Assembly: GCA_011634665.1 (NCBI GenBank)
Contig: WAEK01000008.1
Location: 2,473,501-2,537,500, forward strand
Source: Mortierella sp. BCC40632
Taxonomy: Eukaryota > Mortierellomycota > Mortierellomycetes > Mortierellales > Mortierellaceae
Direction of reading: 5' to 3'
Length of the DNA: 64,000 bases
The notes below the pieces were generated by a model, which did not search any database, was not told the origin of the DNA, and was given only the letters and a program-made list of their open reading frames with translations. Below are positions 33,717 to 44,965 of this stretch, piece by piece (position 1 is the first letter of the stretch; each line of letters begins with the position of its first letter). The position numbers and the translations under genes are program-made.

Positions 33717-34395
33717 CTATCCTCCAGTGGCGAGAACCCCATATGTGGCTCCAGAGTACCCTAGGACAGCGTTCGTGAAGTTGGTGGGTATCACCCCACT
33801 CAAACGATAGAAGCTGTCAAACATGAGGGAAGACGACCAGTTGGCTTGCACCACGATGTAGTCTTTTGGGATCCCTCTCTTGAACGCCGTGGATGCACCG
33901 ATGGCGCGTGCACGTGGGCGTGGAGTAGACGAAGGTCGCTCCAATAAATCTGTGATAGCGGCAATGTGTCTGTTGATGGTGTCGGCCCCAACAGCCCTAC
34001 GCAAGTTACGTCTGTCTCGTATCAGTGGGCGTACAAGGATATTTGGATCCTTGTGGTGGGGCACCAGCTCTACCTCGTCTGGTAGATGTGCGAGATGCTC
34101 TTGTAGCGTCGATATCGGACAGAGAAGAGGGTTGGAGTGAGCCTGGATAGTGGTGAATTTTCTGATACGGCCTCTTCTTCTCCTCTCCTTGGGTAGGACC
34201 ACCGGCAGGATGGCAACCTGAGTGTTGATCCTGAACTGGCTGTGGGCGATATCAATACAGGCGATGTCGTCCCCTCGAAACATACCAACAACTGCTAACA
34301 ATCAGCAAAGCTTTGATGTCAGGTTTTCCAAATCCAATAGTGCATTCTCCGGCAATGACTCCAAGTGGCGAATGGCAGGAGAGAGATCCAAATCC
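33717..34395 (-). pseudogene. Crypton tyrosine recombinase domain
   Basis: One minus-strand frame reads IRHLESLPENALLDLENLTS, a TGA, then LLAVVGMFRGDDIACIDIA, VLPKERRRRGRIRKFTT, CPISTLQEHL and finally IGASTAFKRGIPKDYIVVQA and NWSSSLMFDSFYRLSGV. The box-I Arg (GMFRGDD) and the nucleophile Tyr (FYR) are present. The family usually has Trp where the TGA stands, so a single nonsense change explains the break. Tyrosine recombinases of this type excise and integrate Cryptons without LTRs or inverted ends. The N-terminus is cut off by the repeat starting at 34404. Confidence 0.7.
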
Positions 34396-34403
34396 AAGGC
34401 TTT

Positions 34404-34810
34404 GAGTCGAGCCGGAGGTTTGGCTCGACTCGGCTCGAAATTTTTTAATCGAGCCAAAATTTTGCTCAGCTCGACTCGAATCCAACTCACCACAACTCAG
34501 CCTGATTCGAGTTGGCTCGCATCAACTCGGGCTGGCTCACATTAATTTGAGTTGGCTCGCATGACTCGAGCTGGCTCACATCAAAAGGGAAAGATCTGAG
34601 GGCATTCCAAAGATCAGGCGATGCCAGACTAACTCATCAATATACACCAGCGAATAGGCGAGGTTTGACAGCTTGAGGAAGAGAGTTCTCAGAATCTGGC
34701 CTCCCCCAAGAACTTCGTAAGGCAGCAGCCCAAGTGAAGTGGCATCCCAAGAATTAGAGTCCAGATCAAATGACGGTTCCTGTGCAAGAGAAACCCCAGG
34801 AACGCAGTCC

Positions 34811-34854
<44 letters not shown>

Positions 34855-35522
34855 CTTCATCAGCATCATCTATACTTTTCTTCATCAAACTCCTCTGTCC
34901 ATTTTTCCCCTCAGTCACATCTGTTCCGTTACATTTTTCATCAGTCACATCTGCCTTTTTCTTCATCCTCCAACCATCCTTTCTTCATCATTCTTTGATC
35001 TGAACTATCATCATTATCCTTTGAAGAACAGACTTTTTTTTGGATTCCTTCAGAGGCGCACACTCTATTGCACCAGCCCTGATCTCTCTCGATATCCTCT
35101 TAATCTCTCCCTCCCCCCTTTTTTTTTTTTTTTTTTGATCTCTTTCTTTCTTTCTTTCTAATAATTTCTTTCTCTTTCTATATTCTCTCTCTCTCTCTCT
35201 CTCAAAGGATCTCTCTGGGACTCTCTACTCATGCATGCGAAAGACCTTTCAACCCTTCCCCCCCCTCTCTGTCTCCTGGACTCGACTCTCTCTCTCTCTG
35301 GTTTTTTTTTTTCTTCTCTGTCTCTTTCCCTCTTTCTCTCTCTCTCTCTGACTCTCTCTCTCTCTGGGGACGCGCGATGATTTTCCGTTCAACCCTTCCC
35401 CTACCCTCTCTGTCTCCTAGACTCTCTCTTTCTCTGTCTCTGTTTTTATTTTATTTATTTATTTATTCTCTCTCTCTGTCTCTATCTCTCTTTCTCTCTT
35501 TCTCCCATGTCTAGCTCAGTAC
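34404..35522. repeat. 1.1-kb dispersed repeat, copy 1
   Basis: Same order of blocks as 36260-37425: CTCGAGTTGGCTCGCAT-type minisatellite (to about 34580), a block with a minus-strand frame (PSFDLDSNSWDATSLGLLPY), a very long T-tract (34815-34854), a CT-rich half with microsatellites, and the end GTCTAGCTCAGTAC. The encoded frame is shared by both copies but not recognised. It interrupts the Crypton. Confidence 0.8.
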
Positions 35523-36259
35523 CAGTGATTCTCAACGAACGAGACGAAACGAAAATTGGTCACACTCGTTTTCGTTTCGTGATCAGTAACGAGTTTGCGA
35601 ACTCGTTCGTTTCGTTTGAAAACGAACAGGAGTTGATCTCGTTTCGATAATGGTTCGTTTCGATAATATCTCGTATGTGCTCGTTTCGTTTCGTTTCGTC
35701 TCGTCTCGTTGGCCTCGATACCATTTCGTATGTGTTCGTTTCGTTTCATTTCGTTTCGTTTCGTTGGTCTCGATATCATTTCGTATGTGTTCGTTTCGTT
35801 TCGTTTCGTTTCGTCTCTTCTCGTTGGCCTTGATATCATTTCGTATGTGTTTGCTTTATTTTTTTTGGCTTCGCTTTGTTGGCTTTGCAAACATGAACTA
35901 TCGCAGATCATAGAAGTCAATTCTCAGTGTCTAAAATAAATGGTGAAGTTGGGGATCGAAACCGGGATTTGTTCCACTGACTGGCAAACATATAAGCTCA
36001 AGCGATACCCTTATCGATTCATACACCTATTTTCAAAATGCGTTCACGGTTGAAGCCATGGGGCCTTCATCCCTCAATTTCTCCATGGTCCATGCATGAG
36101 GATTTTGCAATGACGGCATCATGGGATCCGGCTCGGCGAGTTGAATCGAACCAACAACGCTGGGGGCCAGTGTTACTTATTGAGACAAGACCAGTAACCT
36201 CGTTTTCGAAATGACCGAACTAAATGCGTGTAGATAGTAGTGTTTCTCACGGGCGAGCT
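35523..36259. repeat. TTCGT-rich repeat and unassigned DNA between the two 1.1-kb repeats
   Basis: It starts CAGTGATTCTCAACGAACGAG, again like a hAT terminus, followed by TTCGT pentamers arranged in three higher-order units of about 60-70 bp (35660-35850, each with TCGTATGTG). The rest to 36238 is unassigned. At 36238-36248 AGTGTTTCTCA begins the second 1.1-kb repeat. Confidence 0.6.
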
Positions 36260-37325
36260 GAGTCGAGCTGGAGGTTTGGCTCGACTCGGCTCGAATTTTT
36301 TAACCGAGCCAAAATTTTGCTCAGCTCGACTCGAATCCAACTCACCACAACTCAGCCCGATTCGAGCTGGCTCGCATCAACTCGGGCTGGCTCACATTAA
36401 TTCGAGTTGGCTCGCATGGCTCGAGTTGGCTCGCATGGCTCGAGTTGGCTCGCATGGCTCGAGTTGGCTCGAATTAATTCGAGTTGGCTCGCATGACTCG
36501 AGCTGGCTCGCATCAACTCGGGCTGGCTCGAATTAATTCGAGTTGGCTCGCATGGCTCGAGCTGGCTCACATCAACTCGGGCTGGCTTGCATGGTTTGAT
36601 CTTAAAAGAGAAAAATCTGAGGGCATTCCAAAGATCAGGCGATGTCAGACTATCTCATCAATATACACCAGCGAATAGGCAAGGCTTGACAGCTTGAGGA
36701 AGAGAGTTCTCAGAATCTGGCCTCCCCCAAGAACTTCGTAAGGCAGCAGCCCAAGTGAAGTGGCATCCCAAGAATTAGAGTCAAGATCAAATGACGGTTC
36801 CTGTGCAAGAGAAACCCCAGGAACGCACATTTTTTTTTTTTTTTTTTTAGAGAGCCTCCCCCGATGACCTGACCAAAAGCTTCTTGCAGTACCTAAACAT
36901 TCGCTTTGCTTCATCAGCATCATCTATACTTTTCTCCATCAGACTCCTCTGTCCATTCTTTCCTCAGTCACATCTGTTCATTTTTCATCAGTCTATCTGT
37001 CTTTTTCTTCATCCTCAACCATCCTTTCTTCATCATTTTTTGATCTGAACTATCATCACCTCCTTTGAAGAACAATTTTTGTGGATTCATTCCCTTGCGC
37101 ACACTCTATTGCACACCACAATCTCTATTTATCACTCTTACTCCCCCTCTCCCTCTCCCCCCTCTCTCTCTTTTTTTTTTTCTGTCTCTCTCTCTCTCTC
37201 TTTCTCTTTGGTTGCGAGGTTCCTTTCGCCAATATCTCTCCGGGTCTCTCTCTCTCCAGATCTATCTATCTCTCACGCGAGGACACCCGTTCAAGTTCAA
37301 CCCCCCCCACCCTCTCTGTCTCCCT

Positions 37326-37393
<68 letters not shown>

Positions 37394-37425
37394 TCTTCTC
37401 TCTTTCCCCATGTCTAGCTCAGTAC
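36260..37425. repeat. 1.1-kb dispersed repeat, copy 2
   Basis: Direct copy of 34404-35522 with an expanded GAGTTGGCTCGCATGGCTC minisatellite (36300-36600), a shorter T-tract (36831-36848) and a longer CT microsatellite (37327-37395). Confidence 0.8.
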
Positions 37426-37683
37426 TCTTCTACAAAAGATGAAGGACTATGGAATGCTTTTCTTGTCCTCTTTTTCCCTGAACAAAGACACACGATATCC
37501 AACAATTAATTTTTTCGCTTTTGAAACAGATTTACTTCTTGCTTCAAACAATTAATGTCTGAACTACTCACCCTGCCCATTGTTTGTGTAGCCTTGATAA
37601 TACATCGTTTTAAGTTCTAAAGATTTCTGACTATTAGCGTTGTGTGCCTTTATTACACTTTCAATCTGTCTAAGTATCACTTC

Positions 37684-38457
37684 TTACTCTTGCGATTGTA
37701 CCAAGAAATCAAACACAAGTTCTGTTGATTTTTTATCTGCAGAGAGGCGGTTTCTTTGGTAACGAAGAAGGGCACGCGCTCTTGAAAAAGCTCGTTCCGA
37801 AGGCACTGATGTAGCCATAATGGCGTAATGATCCTTTGCCATTGTTGATAGAGACGGCCAAGACCCATGGCGTGTTTTCCACCATTTTAACGGCGACACC
37901 AATTCGGAAGGAGCATTGACAAACGTCTCAAACTCGTCACCAACATCGATTGCACGCGACCTCGATCTTCCTAAACGGATAAGTGACCTGTTGAGATTGG
38001 TGGAAGCAATTGGATCTATTTCAGTCGAGCTTGTGCTTGACGGAGGCTTGTAGCTTGCTCTCCACACACCGCGAACGGCTGCCTTGGCTGGCTCGATATA
38101 TTGGCCCCATCCCTCCTTGTTCCAATACTCGAACCGGCATGCAGGGTGAAGAGCTATAGCCACAGAGTAAATTGGCGAGTCATCTGTCTTGAAATAGTAG
38201 TCCTTCAGTTTTTCATATGCTGCTTTTGCGCCACACACTAGATCCGATGTGCGGTTTTTATCACTTGCTATGAAATTTTCGAGGCTCTCAAGCAGATCGT
38301 TGTAGATCTGGATGCCCACCCCGATTGCTACATAGGAATCACTGGCACAGGCTGTGGTGGTGTACTCGTCGAAGTCTTTTAAAAGGTCCTTCAGCTTTAT
38401 GAGTCGCTCCCACTCTGTGTTACTGAGGTAGTAATCCTTGAGGTCGTCACCATCCAA
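37684..38457 (-). pseudogene. hAT transposase, C-terminal region
   Basis: An open frame of 257 codons without an ATG start covers the RNase-H-fold end and the hAT dimerisation domain: PLKWWKTRHGSWPSLSTMAK, HYAIMATSVPSERAFSRA and RYQRNRLSADKKSTELVFDF. It begins at a likely splice acceptor (TTTGACAG/TTGG), so upstream exons are missing or lie in the poorly conserved 38460-38640 stretch. hAT transposases cut and paste DNA with 8-bp target duplications. The frame is undamaged, so the loss may be fairly recent. A second, broken copy is at 28013-28815. Confidence 0.8.
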
Positions 38458-38884
38458 CTGTCAAAGAGTACACTTGCTTGTCGCGTCTTTGAGATGCTTG
38501 GGATATGTTGTCAGGTCCACAGCGAACAAGGAATGCCTCCCTGTCTGACCTGACATACCACAGAAAATAGCTAGCCTGATAGTCATCTCCGTAGTATTTA
38601 TTCCCTCTTCCCTCCCTCGAATAAACAGCAGTAAGTAACTCACCTCTTGTCCCTAGCCTTTGTCCTAGTCCCTGTCTTTGTTCTTCTCCTTCCCTATTCC
38701 TCTTGCCTTGTTACACAAGTGGAGGACTTTAGTACGTCACAGAAGTCTGAACCAAACCCTTATTACGCGCGTCCCTTCTCTACACAAATATCCGATAATA
38801 GGTGGTTCCTTGATCGTCCTTCTTTATCTTCAACCAGACATACTTACGATTAGGCGACCCAAGATTACTTTAAAAAGAATCACC

Positions 38885-39120
38885 ATGGGGCAACAGGTAA
38901 AACATAAACAAGATTTCAAAAATTTCTAAAACCTATACTTCGCAAACTAAGTCGCTGTGTCTTTGATTTAGGACGAAACCAGTTTGACGATTTCCATTCG
39001 ATCGGAAAAAGTTACCTTTCATTGCGATTCAAGTGGCAATTTCACCAACAATCGTGTCATTTGTCCAGGATGCTCAGAAAGTATTTGCCGTAATAAGGCT
39101 CGACGACATTACTTGCATTC
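38885..39120 (+). pseudogene. 5' exons of a Helitron-linked gene, cut by a Ty3/gypsy insertion
   Basis: Exons 38885-38896 (MGQQ, good context ACCATGG) and 38972-39120 encode a short N-terminus with a metal-binding look (CPGCSESICRNKARRHYLH). The frame is interrupted by the LTR element at 39121 and resumes in the same frame at 44354 (SHSASESSRS). The 5 bp CATTC at 39116-39120 and 44349-44353 is the target duplication. With the insertion removed, the frame is continuous. Confidence 0.6.
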
Positions 39121-39303
39121 TGCGACAGTGTCCTCTTCAAGCTGCGCCCTTTGCCACTATTTGTGACTGTCCAGTTGCCACCACTGCCGCGCCCCCTTCC
39201 ATTTGCCACCAAACCACTTGTATAAATAGTTAGCTTTCTCATTACTTTAATCTTTAGCAATAAACTGCCCAAACCAAAGACTCCCTGGCCTCTGACTGTT
39301 GCA
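39121..39303 (+). mobile_element. Ty3/gypsy element 1, 5' LTR
   Basis: 183 bp, TGCGACAG...TGTTGCA, with TATAAATA at 39221 and AATAAA near 39259. I see no difference from the 3' LTR at 44166-44348. Confidence 0.93.
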
Positions 39304-39315
39304 TGGTAGCAAAGG
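39304..39315 (+). other. primer binding site of Ty3/gypsy element 1
   Basis: TGGTAGCAAAGG directly follows the 5' LTR; TGGTAGC is the usual start of a site complementary to the 3' end of an initiator-type tRNA. Confidence 0.6.
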
Positions 39316-39450
39316 TACAATCTCTTTCCACCGACCCCTCTGACACCGACTCCCCTCGAACCCTGCCACCCCTCGGACCCCCCACGACTCCAACCCAAAG
39401 TACCCCAAGATCAAGACCCCCTTTCCGATTATTTTTCTTCCCTTTCCATC

Positions 39451-40428
39451 ATGAGCCAAGAAGCCGACGCCTCCGCCTCCATTCTTCAAGGATTGGCCGC
39501 GAATGATCAAGCAAGAACCCTTGCCGCCGTCCTCAAACCGCCCAAGCCCGAGCCCTTTAGTGGCATTATCGATGCTGAAGAGTGTCTAAATTTTGCCGAT
39601 AGCTATGAAGAGTATTTCACTGTCTTACAGCTCTCCAAGAATCTTTTGGGTTCGGTACTTTGTACTTGCCCTCACAAAAAGACGCACGCTCTTGGTGGCG
39701 CACATCTGAGATCAAGATTGACACCCCCTGGGGAGAATTTCCGCGCTTCGTTTATCGCAAGGTTCACGCCTCCTGATGCTGTCCACGCTGCTCGTTTAAA
39801 GTTGGAAAATCTGATCCAAAGGAAAAAGAGGCGTCGCTGAATATACAAATGAGTTCAGAAGATACCTTCGTCTCATCCCAAAGGAAGACAAGGACGCTTC
39901 ACTTTTCCGGTTTCTTCGTGGCCTCGATCCAGAAACTTCTAAACAGGTTCGACTACGCCAACCCAAGACCCTTGAAAAAGCAATCACCGAGGCAACAATC
40001 GTCCACGATATCCTCTACCCCTCCAGTTATTTCTCCCACGATAATCACCATGGTCCCTCTTCCCCTCCGGTTCCAACAGTACTCAAAAAGACCCGATGGC
40101 TATGGAAATTGATAACCTCAGGACCGAACTTAACGCCCTTCGTCGACAGTTCTCTTCCCGCCCCTCATCAACACCCAAACTATCGCCACAAGAACGCGAG
40201 CGACTCCGCCAACGAGGAGCTTGCTTCCGCTGCCGCAAGGATGGACATATGGCTAACGAATGTCGCAGTGGAAAACGTTTCAACAACATAGAATCCGAAG
40301 AGACCTCTCCCCCCTCAGCCCGAGAGCAGGGGAAAAGGCCCCAGCAATTAAGATCAGTCCAGGGCTTGGTTGCTGAAACCCCCTCTCCTATCCACCTGGA
40401 TCGGGGAGTGTTCCAAGACCAGAGTTAA
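39451..40428 (+). pseudogene. gag of Ty3/gypsy element 1
   Basis: ATG at 39451 opens a capsid-type protein. At least two frame changes (near 39835 and 40100) are needed to link it through FRRYLRLIPKEDKDASLFRF to the CCHC knuckle CFRCRKDGHMANEC (about 40220-40263). Packages RNA in the particle in active relatives. Confidence 0.75.
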
Positions 40429-40676
40429 GTTCTCAAGCGAATAAAAATAAAAAGTATTCAACTTACTACTTCGTCCACTCCTCAGAAAAAATAATGACAA
40501 TAATACTCACGACCCAACCAAGGCCCACACAAACATCCATGAACCAATGCCAACGTCGTCAAAGACTGAGGAGAAGGCTTGTATTAGTGACAAAGTGGAC
40601 CTGGACCCACCTGCTCCTGAATTACAGCTAGACCCATCGCCAGAGTCAACACACAAACCGAAAAAAAAGAAAAGGA

Positions 40677-43600
40677 TTGGGTCTTCATAGCTTCACTATT
40701 GCAAAAGGCTCAACAACGACTCTCCTTACTTTCATCGGCGCAGTCAACAACCACCCTGCAAAGATTTTAATCGATGGCGGGGCTGAAATGAATGTTATCA
40801 GCAAACGATTTTTATCCCAACACTCGATCCCCGTAAAGTCGTGCAACCCCATCCCAGTCCTCCTCCCTAACGGCTCTTCATCTACGACATCCCACACGGC
40901 AACCATTACACTTGCACGCGATAATTACACTGACACGGTAGACACTATCGCTTATGACCTCCAAAAATATGACATCATCCTCGGTAAACCCTGGCTCACT
41001 GACATCAACCCGAATATCAACTGGCAGACGAACAAACTAGTCTTTGATCACAACGGAAAGACAGTTCACTGGACATGTCGCGGCTTCAAACCCACTTCAG
41101 TAACGACAACCTCTGGTGGACTCCTCCTTAGCCACATGCACTTCAACACCATCGCCGCCCTTCCTGGTAGTGAAGTCTTTATTGCCCTACTCAAAGAAGG
41201 AAATGTCAAGCCTGTCACCAACCCCTTGGAAAATGCTGACCCTGAAATCCGAAAAATAGTTATGGAAGAGTTCCCTGATGTATTTCCCGACTCTCTCCCT
41301 GATGGACTCCCACCAGACAGAGGAGATGCAATGCGAATTGAGACCGACCCTACCGCCGATCCACCTGTCCGACCTGTCATTCGACTTTCAATCGCTGAAC
41401 TTGATGAACTAAAAAAGCAGTTAGACGACCTGTTGAAAAAAAGGGTTCATTAAGCCTAGCACATCACCCTATGGCGCTCCCGTCCTATTCGTTCGCAAAA
41501 AGGAAGGAACCCCTCAGAATGTGTGTGGACTACAGAGGTCTCAACCGAATCACCAAAAAGAACCGCCACCCTCTGCCTCGAATTGACGAGTTGATTGACA
41601 GATTCAGAGGTGCCAAGTATTTCTCGAAACTCGACCTCTTATCGGGATACCATCAACAACGAGTCTACGAACCGCATACCCACAAAACAGCCTTCCGTTG
41701 CCGATATGGACATTATGAATTTAATGTTGTTCCTTTTGGTCTGACAAACGCCCCAGCTTCCTTCTCTTCAATGATGCGCACCGTCTTGAACCCTGTCTTG
41801 GACGAAATTGTTGTAGCTTACTTAGACGACGTGCTAATCTACTCTAAATCCAAGAAAGAACACCTGGACCATCTACGAACAGTTCTCTCTCTCTCTTCAG
41901 GAAGCACGGCCTCTACGCAAAGCTCAGCAAATGTTCATTTCTACAACAACAAACGGAGGTTTTGGGACACATTCTCACCAAGGATGGCATTCAAACAAAC
42001 GCTGGACTCGTCAAAGCTATCAGAGAATGGCCTCGACCAACAAAGCAAAAGGAAGTTCAACAGTTCATCGGCCTCGCTCAGTTCTACCATAACTATGTCA
42101 ACAACTTTGCTCAGATAGCTCTGCCCCTGACATCTCTCTTAGGAGACGACGTCCCCTTCGAATGGAATGACAGCCATGAGTCAGCCTTTATCGCTCTCAA
42201 AAAAGCTGTTAGTGAAGCACCAGTCCTCAGGATATTTGACCCTGAATTGACTACATCCGTGGAGACAGATGCATCTGGATTTGCTGTGGGAGCTGTCCTA
42301 TTTCAGATAGACAAAAATGGAGAGTCACGACCAGTCGCCTTCACGTCTCGCAAAATGAACTCAGCAGAAAGGAACTATCCAACACATGAGCAGGAACTGT
42401 TGGCAGTTGTACATGCCCTGAAAACATGGCGATACTATCTCGATGGAACACATTTCATTGTATACACCGATCATGCTACCCTACGACACTTTCCTACACA
42501 ACCGAAGCTCACCCGTCGCCAAGCTCGTTGGATGGAACTCCTTCAGGAGTACGACTTCACCTTCAAGTACAAGAAAGGATCGGAAAACATCGTATCAGAC
42601 GCTCTCTCCCGCCGACCTGACCACTCCCTACCCCAACCTGTCGATTTTAATTCCATGGAAATAGCTCTGGACCGCGATCTTCGAAAACGACTCATCCTTA
42701 GCTACAGAGACGACAGCCGTTTATGGCCTATTTATTACAGCTGCATGAAAGGACAACCACCTCAAGGATATGCTATATTCGATGGCCTACTCCACGTACT
42801 ACGACGAGGCAAATCAGTAATTTGTATCCCCAGGAATGCTGACATCCGCCACTCACTTATCCATGATGCACGACTCAGCCATAGCAGGACACTTGGGATT
42901 CGATAAAACCTACGACAACTTGAGACGCTTTGCATTCTGGCCACAGATAGTCAATGATATCAGGACGTACGTCAGAACTTGTGAGAGTTGCCAAAGGAAC
43001 AAACATAGCAATCGTGCACCAACAGGACTCCTCCATCCACTTCCAATCCCAGATCAGCGATGGGAAACAGTAACAATGGATTTTGTCGTTCAATTACCAC
43101 GAACAGAGAGAGGATTCGATGCAATCACAGTTTTTGTCGACAAACTATCAAAGCAGGCCCACTTTGCACCAAGTAGAACAACTGACACAGCTGTTGACGT
43201 GGCCCATTGCTTCTTCAAAAATGTCTTCCGACTTCATGGAATGCCAACAACTATTGTGTCAGATCGGGATACAAAGTTTACTAGTCAGTTCTGGCAGGAG
43301 TTACATCGACTAATGGACACAAGACTAGCCATGTCAACTGCACACCACCCCAAACAGATGGACAATCAGAACGCGCAATCCAAACTCTCACAACGATGCT
43401 CCGGTCTGTCATAGATCAACAACAGACAAACTGGGATCTTTCATTACCTTCACTCGAAGATTTGGATACAACAACTCGGTCAACCCAACAACTGGTTACT
43501 CTCCCTTCTTTTTGAACATGGGCTACCATCCCCGTATCCCCCATCCGCTCTACCCCAACCCCAACCGTCTAAAAGCTCCCAAGGTTGAAAGTTTTGTAAG

Positions 43601-43862
43601 CGACCAGAGCAGGATACTCAAGGAGGCCCAGGATTCTATTCGACTCGCACAGGAAAGGCAGACTTGGAACGCAGACAAACATAGGATCGAGCACAGCTTC
43701 AAAGAAGGCGACAAAGTCTTGCTCAACGCGGAACATATCACTATCCCAGCAGACCAAAACAGACCATCAGATAAACTGAAGCCGAGATTCATTGGACCCC
43801 CTACACACTCCTTCAGCAATTGTCCCCTGTCACCTTCAAAGTTGAATTACCTCCGACAATGA
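40677..43862 (+). pseudogene. pol of Ty3/gypsy element 1 (protease, RT, RNase H, integrase)
   Basis: Protease: KILIDGGAEMNVIS, with DGG in place of the usual [31 protein letters not shown] and the catalytic YLDD (about 41821). RNase H: VETDASGFAVGAVLF, YTDHATLRHF. Integrase: H-H-C-C zinc site ending CESCQRNK, then MDFVVQLP and IVSDRDTKF with the first two catalytic Asp; the third region is damaged by frame changes near 43350. Frame breaks occur near 41440, 41510, 41900, 42905 and 43360-43440. Not functional as assembled. Confidence 0.85.
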
Positions 43863-44155
43863 AAATACACGACGTGTTCCATGTGGATCGTTTCCGACAC
43901 TATGAAGAGTCGCCAGAATCACTCGGCCCTCGGACAACAGTACATTCAGAACCAGAGCCTGAAATCATCGATGGAGAAGAAGAGTTTGAAGTAGACAGTA
44001 TTCTGGACTATCGGTACTATCGACGGCAGCATCAGTTCCTTATTTTATGGAAGGGCTACTCTCGAGACGAGGCAACATGGGAAAAAGTAAAGGATCTTAC
44101 ACATTGCCAGGAAACTGTGGACGAGTACAAGCAGAAACACGACCTAAATTTTTAA
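43820..44155 (+). CDS. integrase C-terminal chromodomain of Ty3/gypsy element 1
   Basis: Open frame with EVDSILDYRYYRRQHQFLIL, WKGYSRDEATWE and a closing helix, the chromodomain that in chromoviruses guides integration to particular chromatin. It ends at TAA inside the purine tract. Confidence 0.75.
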   Translation: MSPVTFKVELPPTMKIHDVFHVDRFRHYEESPESLGPRTTVHSEPEPEIIDGEEEFEVDSILDYRYYRRQHQFLILWKGYSRDEATWEKVKDLTHCQETVDEYKQKHDLNF

Positions 44156-44165
44156 AAGGGGAAGG

Positions 44166-44348
44166 TGCGACAGTGTCCTCTTCAAGCTGCGCCCTTTGCC
44201 ACTATTTGTGACTGTCCAGTTGCCACCACTGCCGCGCCCCCTTCCATTTGCCACCAAACCACTTGTATAAATAGTTAGCTTTCTCATTACTTTAATCTTT
44301 AGCAATAAACTGCCCAAACCAAAGACTCCCTGGCCTCTGACTGTTGCA
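44166..44348 (+). mobile_element. Ty3/gypsy element 1, 3' LTR
   Basis: 183 bp, same sequence as 39121-39303, preceded by the purine tract and followed by the target duplication. Confidence 0.93.
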
Positions 44349-44965
44349 CATTCACATTCAGCTTCTGAGTCATCTCGTTCAATCAGTTCGGATGTAGAAA
44401 CACCAACGTCAGTCAAGAATGGTGGGGATGAAGATGTGGATGACCACTCCGACAGATCTGATTTCTCAGATTATGATGATGTGGACAGTGGATCAATTGA
44501 CAGCAAGAAAAAAGTGATTACTTCAGTAGAAGTCTCTACCAAGCATCTTCGGGACAAAGAGCCAAGCAGCAACTGCGCATCGGCGTGGGAGAGCCGAAAG
44601 GCCCATGACTCAAAGGATTTTCTCCAGTTTTTCCTTGAATCCTATGGTTTAGAACCCTACCAACTCGATGACATCCCAATCGCAATGCCAAAGGAAGGCT
44701 TCACGCTTCTACGGTCATTGCTCGATGGATGCCACAGCTTACAAAAAGTCGATTTGTCAATGGGACCTCTGGCCAAAAGACGCAAGACCACGGACGATAA
44801 AATGTACGACCAGCTCAATGAGGACCATCTATGTGCAATCGAATCTGGATCTGAAAAAGGACTTGAGAGATTGATGGGCGCACGGATTACTACAGGTTCG
44901 CTTACTCTTGAAATCCTTTGTGCCGAAGTATATAACCGGGATGTTCTGGAAGATCCACACTTGGA
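44349..44965 (+). pseudogene. continuation of the interrupted Helitron-linked gene
   Basis: Open in one frame from the target duplication (HSHSASESSRSISSDVE) through an acidic Ser/Asp stretch, DFLQFFLESYGLEPYQLDD, a KRRK basic patch, and LTLEILCAEVYNRDVLEDPH, to a TAG at 44967. A possible donor GTAGCC (44966) leaves phase 2. The acceptor at 60849 needs exactly phase 2. No family recognised for this part. Confidence 0.55.

Larger units (their letters stand above)
39121..44348 (+). mobile_element. complete Ty3/gypsy chromovirus-type retrotransposon (element 1)
   Basis: The 5228-bp element has two 183-bp LTRs, a primer site, gag-pol in the order gag, protease, RT, RNase H, integrase, chromodomain (the Ty3/gypsy order), a purine tract AAAAGGGGAAGG (44154-44165) and a 5-bp target duplication CATTC. 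Coding parts are split by repeated one-base frame changes. It has inserted in a coding exon of the gene at 38885-61105, in the same orientation. Confidence 0.92.

Noticed and set aside
34290..34330. Frameshift first suspected in the Crypton recombinase
   Set aside because: Reading one frame throughout gives the family sequence on both sides of a single TGA, so a nonsense change is the simpler explanation.
35940..36030. tRNA-like sequence on the minus strand (GGTTTCGATCCCC resembles a B box)
   Set aside because: The arms around it do not pair into a T-arm or acceptor stem, so it is at most an old tRNA-derived SINE scrap.
38551..38714. Possible solo LTR (TG...CA with TATTTATT and AATAAA)
   Set aside because: No target duplication, partner LTR or internal sequence could be identified; the signals alone are too weak in AT-rich DNA.
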